NCBI GenBank assembly: GCA_028717505.1
Contig: JAQUNQ010000075.1
Coordinates: 1-5,381, forward strand
DNA: 5,381 bases
Origin: Candidatus Peribacteraceae bacterium
GTDB taxonomy: Bacteria; Patescibacteriota; Gracilibacteria; Peribacterales; Peribacteraceae
Direction: 5' to 3'
The notes beneath the pieces were generated by a model, which saw only the letters and a program-made list of their open reading frames with translations, did no database searches and was not told the DNA's origin. Of the stretch, positions 1 to 4,756 are shown piece after piece (position 1 is the stretch's first letter; every line of letters starts with the position of its first letter). The position numbers were made by a program, and so were the translations under genes.

Positions 1-100
1 CGAGCTGCCAGAACGTGGAGAGGATGATTTGCTTCTTCGGCACGGGGCGATTGTAGAGAAACTTTCCCGGAGTGCACACGTCAGAAAGAGCCCTTCCCAT
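1..100 (-). CDS. N-terminal fragment of an unidentified protein, cut by the left edge
   Basis: Reading the minus strand from the ATG at 100 gives 33 open codons with no stop before the window ends. The peptide begins MGRALSDVCTPGKFLY and continues NRPVPKKQIILSTFWQL. The start is supported by a strong Shine-Dalgarno sequence, GGAGAG, six bases upstream. A basic stretch (RPVPKK) followed by a hydrophobic run (IILSTFWQL) at the cut edge looks like a cytoplasmic tail leading into a first membrane segment. Polysaccharide flippases and other multispanning proteins often begin this way, but this is a guess from very little sequence and I do not recognise the family. The gene is divergent from pyrB, with about 375 bases between the two starts. 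The main alternative is a chance open frame; the ribosome binding site and natural-looking composition argue for a real gene. Confidence 0.5.
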   Translation of the reverse strand, partial: MGRALSDVCTPGKFLYNRPVPKKQIILSTFWQL

Positions 101-106
101 CAGCGG

Positions 107-112
107 CTCTCC
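107..112 (-). promoter_or_regulatory. Shine-Dalgarno site for the left-edge gene
   Basis: On the minus strand GGAGAG is followed by six bases (CCGCTG) and then ATG. This is the best-spaced ribosome binding site in the left intergenic region and is the main reason for calling the partial gene that begins at 100. Confidence 0.5.
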
Positions 113-219
113 AGAAGAGGAGATGCTCACACGTTGGTGAGGCTGATGGAAAGGGGGGTTCGTCCTGCCGGGGGCTTGAAGCCACATTGAGGTGGGTGGA
201 GGAGGAGAGGCTCGCTAGT

Positions 220-255
220 CAGTTGGTCGGTCCGAATGGGGCCGATGAGCAACTG
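220..255 (+). repeat. bulged stem-loop in the pyrB leader
   Basis: CAGTTG (220-225) pairs with CAACTG (250-255). Directly inside, 226-233 pairs with 239-246 (GTCGGTCC against GGGCCGAT, counting two G-U pairs), leaving a five-base loop GAATG. Bases 247-249 (GAG) form a one-sided bulge. The total is 14 pairs. A long helix interrupted by an asymmetric bulge is typical of protein- or ligand-binding RNA elements, but no named motif is recognised. Confidence 0.45.
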
Positions 256-324
256 CATATTGCGAGCAGACTCGCTCCGCACCCTCAAGAAAAGGCTGTA
301 CCTCTTCGCCCTTGGCAGGACGGA

Positions 325-346
325 TCCGGCTGGGGCGCCAGCCGGA
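325..346 (+). repeat. perfect 9-bp inverted repeat with 4-base loop, pyrB leader
   Basis: TCCGGCTGG (325-333) and CCAGCCGGA (338-346) are exact reverse complements around GGCG. This is the strongest perfect hairpin in the region. No T-run follows on either strand, so it is not an intrinsic terminator. It lies about 130 bases before the pyrB start. It could be an RNA stem or a dyad operator; the sequence alone does not decide. Confidence 0.6.
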
Positions 347-459
347 GAGACATAAGGTACGCATTCCCCGCGAGGCGTCAAAGCAAAAACATCCTTTTAG
401 AGAACGCAGATTTGCGCGGGTATTCCTGGCCCCTTGCGGGGAAGAAATGCGTGGACAGC

Positions 460-465
460 GGGAGG
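460..465 (+). promoter_or_regulatory. Shine-Dalgarno site of pyrB
   Basis: GGGAGG ends ten bases before the ATG at 476 and selects that start over the in-frame TTG at 434. Part of the site (AGGC, 463-466) can pair with GCCT (472-475), which ends directly at the ATG, so a small 4-bp hairpin could partly mask the site. An in-frame TTG at 470 sits only four bases after the site and is less likely to be used. Confidence 0.6.
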
Positions 466-475
466 CGCGTTGCCT

Positions 476-1411
476 ATGCTTTCCACCAGCAAAATGCCTC
501 TGCCCTTCCGACACCTCACGTCCACCAAGCAGCTCACCCGAGCAGACACGGACGCCATTTTGCAGGTGGCGGGAGAGATGGAGAAGGTTTTGGGAAAGGG
601 TGGGGATGACCGGCTCCGGGGCAAACTCCTCGGGAGTCTCTTCTATGAGCCGAGCACGCGGACACGCCTCAGTTTTGAGACGGCCATGCAGCGTCTCGGC
701 GGAGATATCGTGACGGCGGATGGGTTGCAATTCAGTTCGATGTACAAGGGGGAAACCATCGAGGATACGATGATGGTGGTCGGCCAGTATACGGACATCA
801 TCTGCATGCGCCACCCGGAGCAGGGCAGTGCGGATCGTGCCGCGGCGGTCTGTCCTGTTCCCTTCATCAATGCGGGCGATGGGCCCGGACAGCACCCTAC
901 ACAGGCGCTCCTCGACCTCTTTACCATTGAGAAGGAGTGCAAGAAACTCGATGGCATCCACATCACCATGGTGGGGGATCTCAAATTCGGGCGAACGGTA
1001 CACTCACTCTCTTTCCTCCTCGGTCTCTACAAAGATGTTCGCTTTACCCTCGTCTCCCCGAAGGAGCTCATGATGCCGCCAAAGGTGACTTCTTTCTTCG
1101 AGGAGAAGAAAATTTCCTTCGCGCAGACAGAGAAGCTGGAGGAAGGGCTCGACGCGGATATCGTCTACATGACACGGGTCCAGAAGGAGCGCTTCGAGGA
1201 GGTGAAGCAGTACGAAGCTCTCAAGCTCAAATACGTCCTCACGGCAGAACATCTGAAGGGACGAAAGATTGTGGTGCTGCACCCGCTCCCGCGCGTCGGG
1301 GAGATCGCCCCCGATGTTGACCCGCTCCCGAATGCCGCTTACTTCCGGCAGGTGCGCAATGGAGTGGTGATGCGCATGGCGCTCCTTGCCATGCTGCTCG
1401 GGAAAGCATGA
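476..1411 (+). CDS. pyrB: aspartate carbamoyltransferase, catalytic chain
   Basis: Catalyses carbamoyl phosphate + L-aspartate to N-carbamoyl-L-aspartate, the first committed step of pyrimidine synthesis; cytoplasmic. The ATG at 476 gives 311 residues, the usual family length. The carbamoyl-phosphate loop is STRTR (60-64). S87 and K91 (before GET) match the residues the neighbouring subunit lends to the active site. Further family residues are R112-H113-P114, H140 and Q143 (in GQHPTQ), R173 (FGRTVHS), R234 and Q236 (TRVQKER), and HPLPRV (269-274), so the active site looks complete. The N-terminal domain spans roughly 1-150 and the aspartate domain 151-290. The aspartate domain and the C-terminal region (AAYFRQ, then MALLAMLLGK) closely resemble the ATCase domain of animal CAD, from memory. 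The stop overlaps the pyrC start as ATGA. No regulatory-chain gene pyrI is adjacent, so an unregulated trimer or a complex with dihydroorotase is plausible. Regulation may come from the structured leader upstream. Confidence 0.97.
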   Translation: MLSTSKMPLPFRHLTSTKQLTRADTDAILQVAGEMEKVLGKGGDDRLRGKLLGSLFYEPSTRTRLSFETAMQRLGGDIVTADGLQFSSMYKGETIEDTMMVVGQYTDIICMRHPEQGSADRAAAVCPVPFINAGDGPGQHPTQALLDLFTIEKECKKLDGIHITMVGDLKFGRTVHSLSFLLGLYKDVRFTLVSPKELMMPPKVTSFFEEKKISFAQTEKLEEGLDADIVYMTRVQKERFEEVKQYEALKLKYVLTAEHLKGRKIVVLHPLPRVGEIAPDVDPLPNAAYFRQVRNGVVMRMALLAMLLGKA

Positions 1412-2709
1412 GCGCGATTCTCATCAGGGGCGGCACTGTCGTCACGGCCAGGGGCGGAGAGCGCATCGATCTTCTCGTGCGAGATGGAATGATTGCGAAA
1501 GGAGCCGTTCAGGACGCGAAAGCAAAGGTCATCGATGCATCCGATCACCTGGTCCTCCCCGGTCTCATCGATTGTCATGTGCACTTCCGGGAGCCCGGCT
1601 TCGAAACGAAGGGAACCATGGAAAGCGAGGCGGGGAGCGCGCGTGCCGGCGGGATCACGACGGTCTGCGACATGCCGAATACGAATCCGCCGACCACCTC
1701 GATTGCCGCTCTCGAGGACAAAGTGAAGCGCGCGACAAAAGCGAATAACTGTGATATCCGTTTCTTCTTCGGGGCGATGGAAAGGGAACATCTCAAGCAG
1801 CTGGAGCAACTCTGGACAGCCGATGTCCATCGGCTCCTGAAGGGGAGATGTGCGGGACTCAAGGTGTACCTCGATCATTCGACGGGCAATCAGGGGGCGG
1901 GGAAAGACGTGGTCGAAGAGGCATTTCAGCTCTGCGCAGCCCTCCGCATTCCGCTGGTGGTGCACTGTGAGGATGCAAAGACGAATGAGGAGGCACGGGA
2001 AAACGTCATGGAAAAAGGCATCAACGCGCATTCCCTCATGCGGCCGCCCGAGAGCGAGGAGCGCGCGGTTGCGTCTGTCATCGCACTTGCACGCAAGCAT
2101 GGTGCTCTTGTTCATGCCACACATCTCTCCACTGCACAGGGGCTGGCACTTATCCGGCAGGCGAAGAAAGACGGCATTGCGGTTACCTGTGACGTGGCTC
2201 CTCATCACCTCTTCCTCTCCGTCGATGATTATGCGGCGCTGGGAGCGCGGGCGAAGATGAACCCGCCGCTCCGCACGCGGGAACACCAGGAGGCGCTCTG
2301 GGGGGCCATCGCAGATGGGACTGTCGATTGCATTGCGACGGATCATGCCCCGCACACGCGGGAGGAGAAGGACATCGCTGATCCCCTCAAGGCGCCGAGC
2401 GGAGTCCCGGGGGTCGAGACACTCCTTCCACTCCTCCTGACGGTTGCCGCGGGGGAGTGGCCACACCCAACATCTTCATCACCCGTACCTCATCTGAGGT
2501 ATGAAGACATCGTCCGTCTCTGCTTCACGAATCCCAACAAGATTTTTTCTCTCAGGAGAGAGGATATTACGGAGGGGGCACGCACTCCTCTCGTCATTGT
2601 TGACCCGAAGGGGACATGGACCATCACCGCCAAAACCCTCCATGCCAAGTGCGGATGGACTCCGTACGAGGGATGGAGGATGACGGGAGGGGTACGGGAA
2701 GTCCTCTAA
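1408..2709 (+). CDS. pyrC: dihydroorotase, type I, carbamylated-lysine (CAD-like) form
   Basis: Amidohydrolase that cyclises N-carbamoyl-L-aspartate to L-dihydroorotate, the step after PyrB; 433 residues, cytoplasmic zinc enzyme. Metal and substrate residues visible: H57 and H59 with R61 in HVHFREPG, N91 in DMPNTNPP, K152 in GLKVYLD, H186 in VVHCED, H239 in HATHLST, and D312 and H314 in ATDHAPHT. K152 aligns with the carboxylated bridging lysine of the CAD dihydroorotase domain, whereas the well-known Aquifex/Bacillus type I enzymes use an aspartate at that point (from family knowledge). The run from VTCDVAPHHLFLS (about 259-271) to KCGWTPYEGW (about 414-423) is strikingly CAD-like. The start ATG overlaps the pyrB stop and has only a weak GGGAAA upstream, so translation probably depends on coupling to pyrB. 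The protein stops at GGVREVL, a little earlier than is usual for the last strand of the beta-sandwich, and its stop overlaps that of the convergent rnj gene. Confidence 0.96.
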   Translation: MSAILIRGGTVVTARGGERIDLLVRDGMIAKGAVQDAKAKVIDASDHLVLPGLIDCHVHFREPGFETKGTMESEAGSARAGGITTVCDMPNTNPPTTSIAALEDKVKRATKANNCDIRFFFGAMEREHLKQLEQLWTADVHRLLKGRCAGLKVYLDHSTGNQGAGKDVVEEAFQLCAALRIPLVVHCEDAKTNEEARENVMEKGINAHSLMRPPESEERAVASVIALARKHGALVHATHLSTAQGLALIRQAKKDGIAVTCDVAPHHLFLSVDDYAALGARAKMNPPLRTREHQEALWGAIADGTVDCIATDHAPHTREEKDIADPLKAPSGVPGVETLLPLLLTVAAGEWPHPTSSSPVPHLRYEDIVRLCFTNPNKIFSLRREDITEGARTPLVIVDPKGTWTITAKTLHAKCGWTPYEGWRMTGGVREVL

Positions 2710-4517
2710 ACTTCGACAATGATCGGAATGATCATCGGCTCGCGGTCGAGCTTGCGGTCGAAGTAGCGGTAGAGCGCGCCCGAGATGGCACGCTTAATCG
2801 CCTTGCGATCGGTTTCACCGCGGGCGATAGCCTCCTCGTAGGCCTTGCGTGCCGCCTGGATCGCCTCGCCGGTAATGGCAGTCTGCTCGGAACCGTAGAT
2901 GAGTCCGCGGGAGAGGACATCGGGGTCGCCGACAAGGCGCTTGCTCGAGGCATAGGCGCGGAACACGATGATGAGTGCTCCGGCACTGCTCATGATCTTG
3001 CGGTCATTGAGCACGCGTTGGCCCTCGCCGGCACTGCCGAGTCCGTCGATGATAACGTCCTGCACCTGGAACTTCTGCTTGCTCTTGCGTGCGGCGCCGC
3101 TGGCATCGAACTCGAGGATTTCGCCATTCACCAGTGAGTGAATGCGGTTCTCCTCGTAGCCGAGGGCACGGGCGAGATCCGCATGGGCGGCGCACATGTG
3201 GGGTTCGCCGTGTTCCGGAATGATGTGCCGTGCGTGAACGAGTTGGTGCATGAGGAGGAGGTCCCCCTGATGTCCATGGCCAGTCGTGTGGAGCGCGAGC
3301 TCTGCGTTGGTCTTCACCGTGGCACCCTTGAGGTGCAGGTTATTGATGACCTTTGCGACAGAACGCTCATTTCCGATGATAGGGTTGGAGCTCAGGATGA
3401 CGGTGTCCCCCTGCTTTACCGCGATGTGCCGGTGAGTGCCGAGTCCGATGCGCGCGAGACCAGCCATTTCCTCGCCTTGGCTGCCCGTCGTAATGATGAG
3501 CACTTCGCGGTCCGGGAGTTTCTCCATGCCGGGTCCGACCTTGCGGATGAGCCCGCGAGGAGCTTTGAGATAGCCGAGGTTCTGCGCGATCTCAAGATTG
3601 GTCTCCATACTCCTGCCGGAAACGAAGACCTTGCGGTTGTAGCGCCGCGCATGGTCCACAATCTGCTGGATCCGGTTCAGGAGCGAGCTGAAGGTGGAGA
3701 TGATCACGCGTCCCTTGGCATCGCGGATGAGATCGAGGAGTGTTTCCGAGATCTCCCGCTCGCTCTTGCTGTGCCCCGGTTTTGTCGCGTTCGTGGAATC
3801 TGCAACAATCGCGAGGACGCCATTACTTCCAAGCTGCGCGAGGCGCTGGAAGTCCGCAGGCGGCTCATTCATCGGCGTCAGGTCGAACTTGAAGTCTCCC
3901 GTGTGGACGATGGTCCCGTAGGGAGTGTGCAGTGCAATAGCCGCCGAATCGGGGATACTGTGCGTGACGCGGAGAAATTCCACTTCGACGCGCCCGATGC
4001 GAATGCGCTGCCGGTAGGGAACGACATTCATTTGCACCTTCGAAGTGAGATGTACTTCATCGAGGCGCTTGCGGATGAACGCTGCCGTGAGCTTCGTTCC
4101 GTAACAAGGGGGGAAGTGCAGCTGAGGCAGCAGATGCTGTACCGCACCAATATGGTCGAGGTGGGCGTGGGTGAAGAGCACCGCCTTGATGCGGTTCTCC
4201 CTTCCCTTGAGGGGGGAGATATCCGGCACCAGGTAGTCAATCCCGAGCATATCCTCGTCCGGGAACTGCAGCCCGAGATCAATGAGGTAGAGATCGCCGT
4301 CCACATCAACGACGAAACAATTACGGCCCACCTGCTCGAATCCACCAATGGGAAAGAGCCGCAGGGTTCCGCCCCTACGCGGTTGGTTCGGTGGTCTCTG
4401 CGCTTGGGGACGGGGGGGAAATACCTTGCCTTGTTTTCTCTGATTTTGATCAGGGACGGAGGGCAATGACACCGCATCTCCAGACTTTCTCTGGAGCCAT
4501 TCTCCAATAGTTTTCAT
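2706..4517 (-). CDS. rnj: ribonuclease J (metallo-beta-lactamase/beta-CASP)
   Basis: RNase J enzymes are zinc-dependent 5'-3' exonucleases and endonucleases for mRNA turnover and rRNA maturation. The ATG at 4517 gives 603 residues. Residues 1-48 form an extra tail rich in P, Q, R and K. The beta-lactamase core starts at GGTLRLFPIGGFEQVGRN (49-66). It carries H117, H119, D121 and H122 (THAHLDH), H186 (THSIPDS) and D208 (HTGDFKFD). The beta-CASP part holds ADST (D240) and TTGSQGEE, followed by HTTGHGHQGD (H410, H414) and IIPEHGE (H436). The C-terminal domain, from about 480, has DGLG and ends in REPMIIPIIVEV, as is normal for RNase J. All expected metal ligands are present, so the enzyme should be active. 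No clear Shine-Dalgarno precedes this ATG. A TTG at 4583 would add 22 residues, but that part overlaps a hairpin and a repeated DNA motif, so I prefer 4517. Its nearest relatives by architecture are RNase J1/J2. B. subtilis J1 is about 555 residues, so this protein is longer mainly because of the tail. Confidence 0.95.
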   Translation of the reverse strand: MKTIGEWLQRKSGDAVSLPSVPDQNQRKQGKVFPPRPQAQRPPNQPRRGGTLRLFPIGGFEQVGRNCFVVDVDGDLYLIDLGLQFPDEDMLGIDYLVPDISPLKGRENRIKAVLFTHAHLDHIGAVQHLLPQLHFPPCYGTKLTAAFIRKRLDEVHLTSKVQMNVVPYRQRIRIGRVEVEFLRVTHSIPDSAAIALHTPYGTIVHTGDFKFDLTPMNEPPADFQRLAQLGSNGVLAIVADSTNATKPGHSKSEREISETLLDLIRDAKGRVIISTFSSLLNRIQQIVDHARRYNRKVFVSGRSMETNLEIAQNLGYLKAPRGLIRKVGPGMEKLPDREVLIITTGSQGEEMAGLARIGLGTHRHIAVKQGDTVILSSNPIIGNERSVAKVINNLHLKGATVKTNAELALHTTGHGHQGDLLLMHQLVHARHIIPEHGEPHMCAAHADLARALGYEENRIHSLVNGEILEFDASGAARKSKQKFQVQDVIIDGLGSAGEGQRVLNDRKIMSSAGALIIVFRAYASSKRLVGDPDVLSRGLIYGSEQTAITGEAIQAARKAYEEAIARGETDRKAIKRAISGALYRYFDRKLDREPMIIPIIVEV

Positions 4518-4568
4518 GAACGGTTTTCTTTGGGAAAAAGATGAGAATGTCTCCAGTGTACCCCTCAA

Positions 4569-4581
4569 GGGGGGAGAAAGC
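4569..4581. repeat. 13-bp direct repeat, copy 1
   Basis: GGGGGGAGAAAGC on the plus strand, identical to 4701-4713, with starts 132 bases apart. This copy overlaps the right arm of a small hairpin (CCCC-TCAA-GGGG, 4561-4572). It lies in the rnj leader just below the rejected TTG start at 4583. Confidence 0.6.
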
Positions 4582-4609
4582 AATAGCTCTTTGTCGTTAG
4601 TGCCATTTT

Positions 4610-4638
4610 TTGGCTTCAGCTCAACGAATTTTTATTTT
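4610..4638 (+). promoter_or_regulatory. candidate sigma-70-type promoter of the PP2C-like gene
   Basis: TTGGCT (4610-4615) and TATTTT (4633-4638) are separated by 17 bases; each matches four of six consensus positions. They sit in the only strongly AT-rich island of the window (about 4623-4657), in the divergent gap. The implied leader is a little over 100 bases and would include the stem-loop at 4677-4706. Weak matches, by eye only. Confidence 0.3.
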
Positions 4639-4660
4639 GAAAAATTGAAAATTTTGTCGA
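4631..4660 (-). promoter_or_regulatory. candidate sigma-70-type promoter of rnj
   Basis: On the minus strand TCGACA (4660-4655, five of six matches) is followed after 18 bases by AATAAA (4636-4631, four of six). Its -10 element overlaps the -10 proposed for the opposite strand, so the two promoters would compete for polymerase. The implied rnj leader to the ATG at 4517 is roughly 105 bases. Confidence 0.3.
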
Positions 4661-4676
4661 TCAGCCAGCATATCCC

Positions 4677-4706
4677 TTCCCTGCCTCCATAGAGGGAGGC
4701 GGGGGG
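4677..4706 (+). promoter_or_regulatory. stable stem-loop in the leader of the PP2C-like gene
   Basis: GCCTCC (4683-4688) pairs with GGAGGC (4695-4700) around the loop ATAGAG. In the plus sense the helix extends outward through 4677-4682 with 4701-4706 using G-C and G-U pairs, giving about 12 pairs; on the minus strand the G-U positions are lost. No T-run follows, so it is not a terminator. The 3' arm includes the G-run of repeat copy 2. It lies about 50 bases before the start codon. Confidence 0.45.
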
Positions 4707-4713
4707 AGAAAGC
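4701..4713. repeat. 13-bp direct repeat, copy 2
   Basis: Identical to 4569-4581 (GGGGGGAGAAAGC). As with copy 1, its G-run lies at the 3' arm of an inverted repeat, here the stem at 4677-4706. The two copies flank the AT-rich candidate promoter island from either side. Confidence 0.6.
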
Positions 4714-4756
4714 CGCTTGCCTACGCGCCCAGAGGTAGGGTAGCCTGATTTCCTGT

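Larger units (their letters stand above)
210..441 (+). promoter_or_regulatory. candidate structured 5' leader RNA of pyrB
   Basis: Several helices can be drawn by eye in the plus sense. 210-215 pairs with 262-267 (GCTCGC/GCGAGC) and encloses the hairpin at 220-255. 297-303 pairs with 355-361 (UGUACCU/AGGUACG, with one terminal U-G) and encloses the hairpin at 325-346. 367-372 pairs with 415-420 (CCCGCG/CGCGGG), with a second short inner pairing GCGT/ACGC at 375-378 and 404-407. A small CCCC-TTGC-GGGG hairpin lies at 430-441. Three helices are extended by G-U pairs (226-246, 231-241, 297-361), which would be unpaired C-A on the other strand; this points to a plus-strand RNA and therefore to pyrB. 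Also, GCGAG at 262-266 can pair either with 211-215 or with the nearby CTCGC at 271-275, giving two exclusive states. Pyrimidine operons are often controlled by leader attenuation, but no known pyr motif is recognised. The fold is inference and short helices do arise by chance. Confidence 0.35.
101..475. other. divergent intergenic region upstream of pyrB
   Basis: This stretch separates the minus-strand partial gene from pyrB. The open frames crossing it lack ribosome binding sites and natural-looking protein composition. It does contain a dense set of inverted repeats, listed separately, and two shorter ones: CTCAC/GTGAG at 126-130 and 137-141, and the palindrome GGCTTGAAGCC at 173-183. I found no convincing sigma-70 promoter for pyrB; isolated near-matches such as TTGGCA at 312-317 lack a partner at proper spacing. 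No intrinsic terminator (hairpin plus T-run) is visible on either strand, and I recognise no known riboswitch or tRNA signature. Confidence 0.6.

Noticed and set aside
154..184. tRNA-like GGTTCG followed by a palindrome
   Set aside because: The T-loop pattern is not completed (no RANYCC), and no acceptor or anticodon stem can be formed.
2..190. Open plus-strand frame entering from the left edge, ending TGA at 188-190
   Set aside because: The 62-residue translation is arginine/histidine-rich and resembles nothing; it is antisense to the better-supported minus-strand start at 100.
127..381. 84-codon minus-strand frame in the left intergenic region
   Set aside because: It begins with TTG without a Shine-Dalgarno site, covers the inverted repeats and has no recognisable content.
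430..441. CCCC-TTGC-GGGG hairpin as a terminator or attenuator end
   Set aside because: The stem has only four pairs and no T-run follows, so it cannot be an intrinsic terminator as it stands.
434..475. Upstream TTG start for pyrB adding 14 residues
   Set aside because: The ATG at 476 has a well-placed GGGAGG and gives the family-typical 311 residues; the extra residues would cover the ribosome binding site.
215..1003. 262-codon minus-strand frame across the pyrB leader and pyrB
   Set aside because: Most of it is antisense to pyrB; it has the arginine-rich composition of a shadow frame and no motif.
1339..2466. 375-codon open frame on the minus strand opposite pyrB/pyrC
   Set aside because: Antisense to clearly conserved enzyme motifs; the translation is rich in R, C and H without domain structure.
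4196..4222. CCCTTGAGGGGGGAGA inside rnj as a third copy of the G-rich repeat
   Set aside because: Only GGGGGGAGA matches; it is accounted for by conserved rnj codons (PLKGREN).
3138..4469. 443-codon open frame on the plus strand opposite rnj
   Set aside because: It lies wholly antisense to a gene with all RNase J catalytic motifs, has no ribosome binding site of note and no recognisable domain. Long antisense frames are expected in GC-rich coding DNA.
4518..4583. TTG start for rnj adding 22 residues
   Set aside because: The segment overlaps a hairpin and the 13-bp repeat, has only a weak AAGAG upstream, and adds nothing resembling the family.
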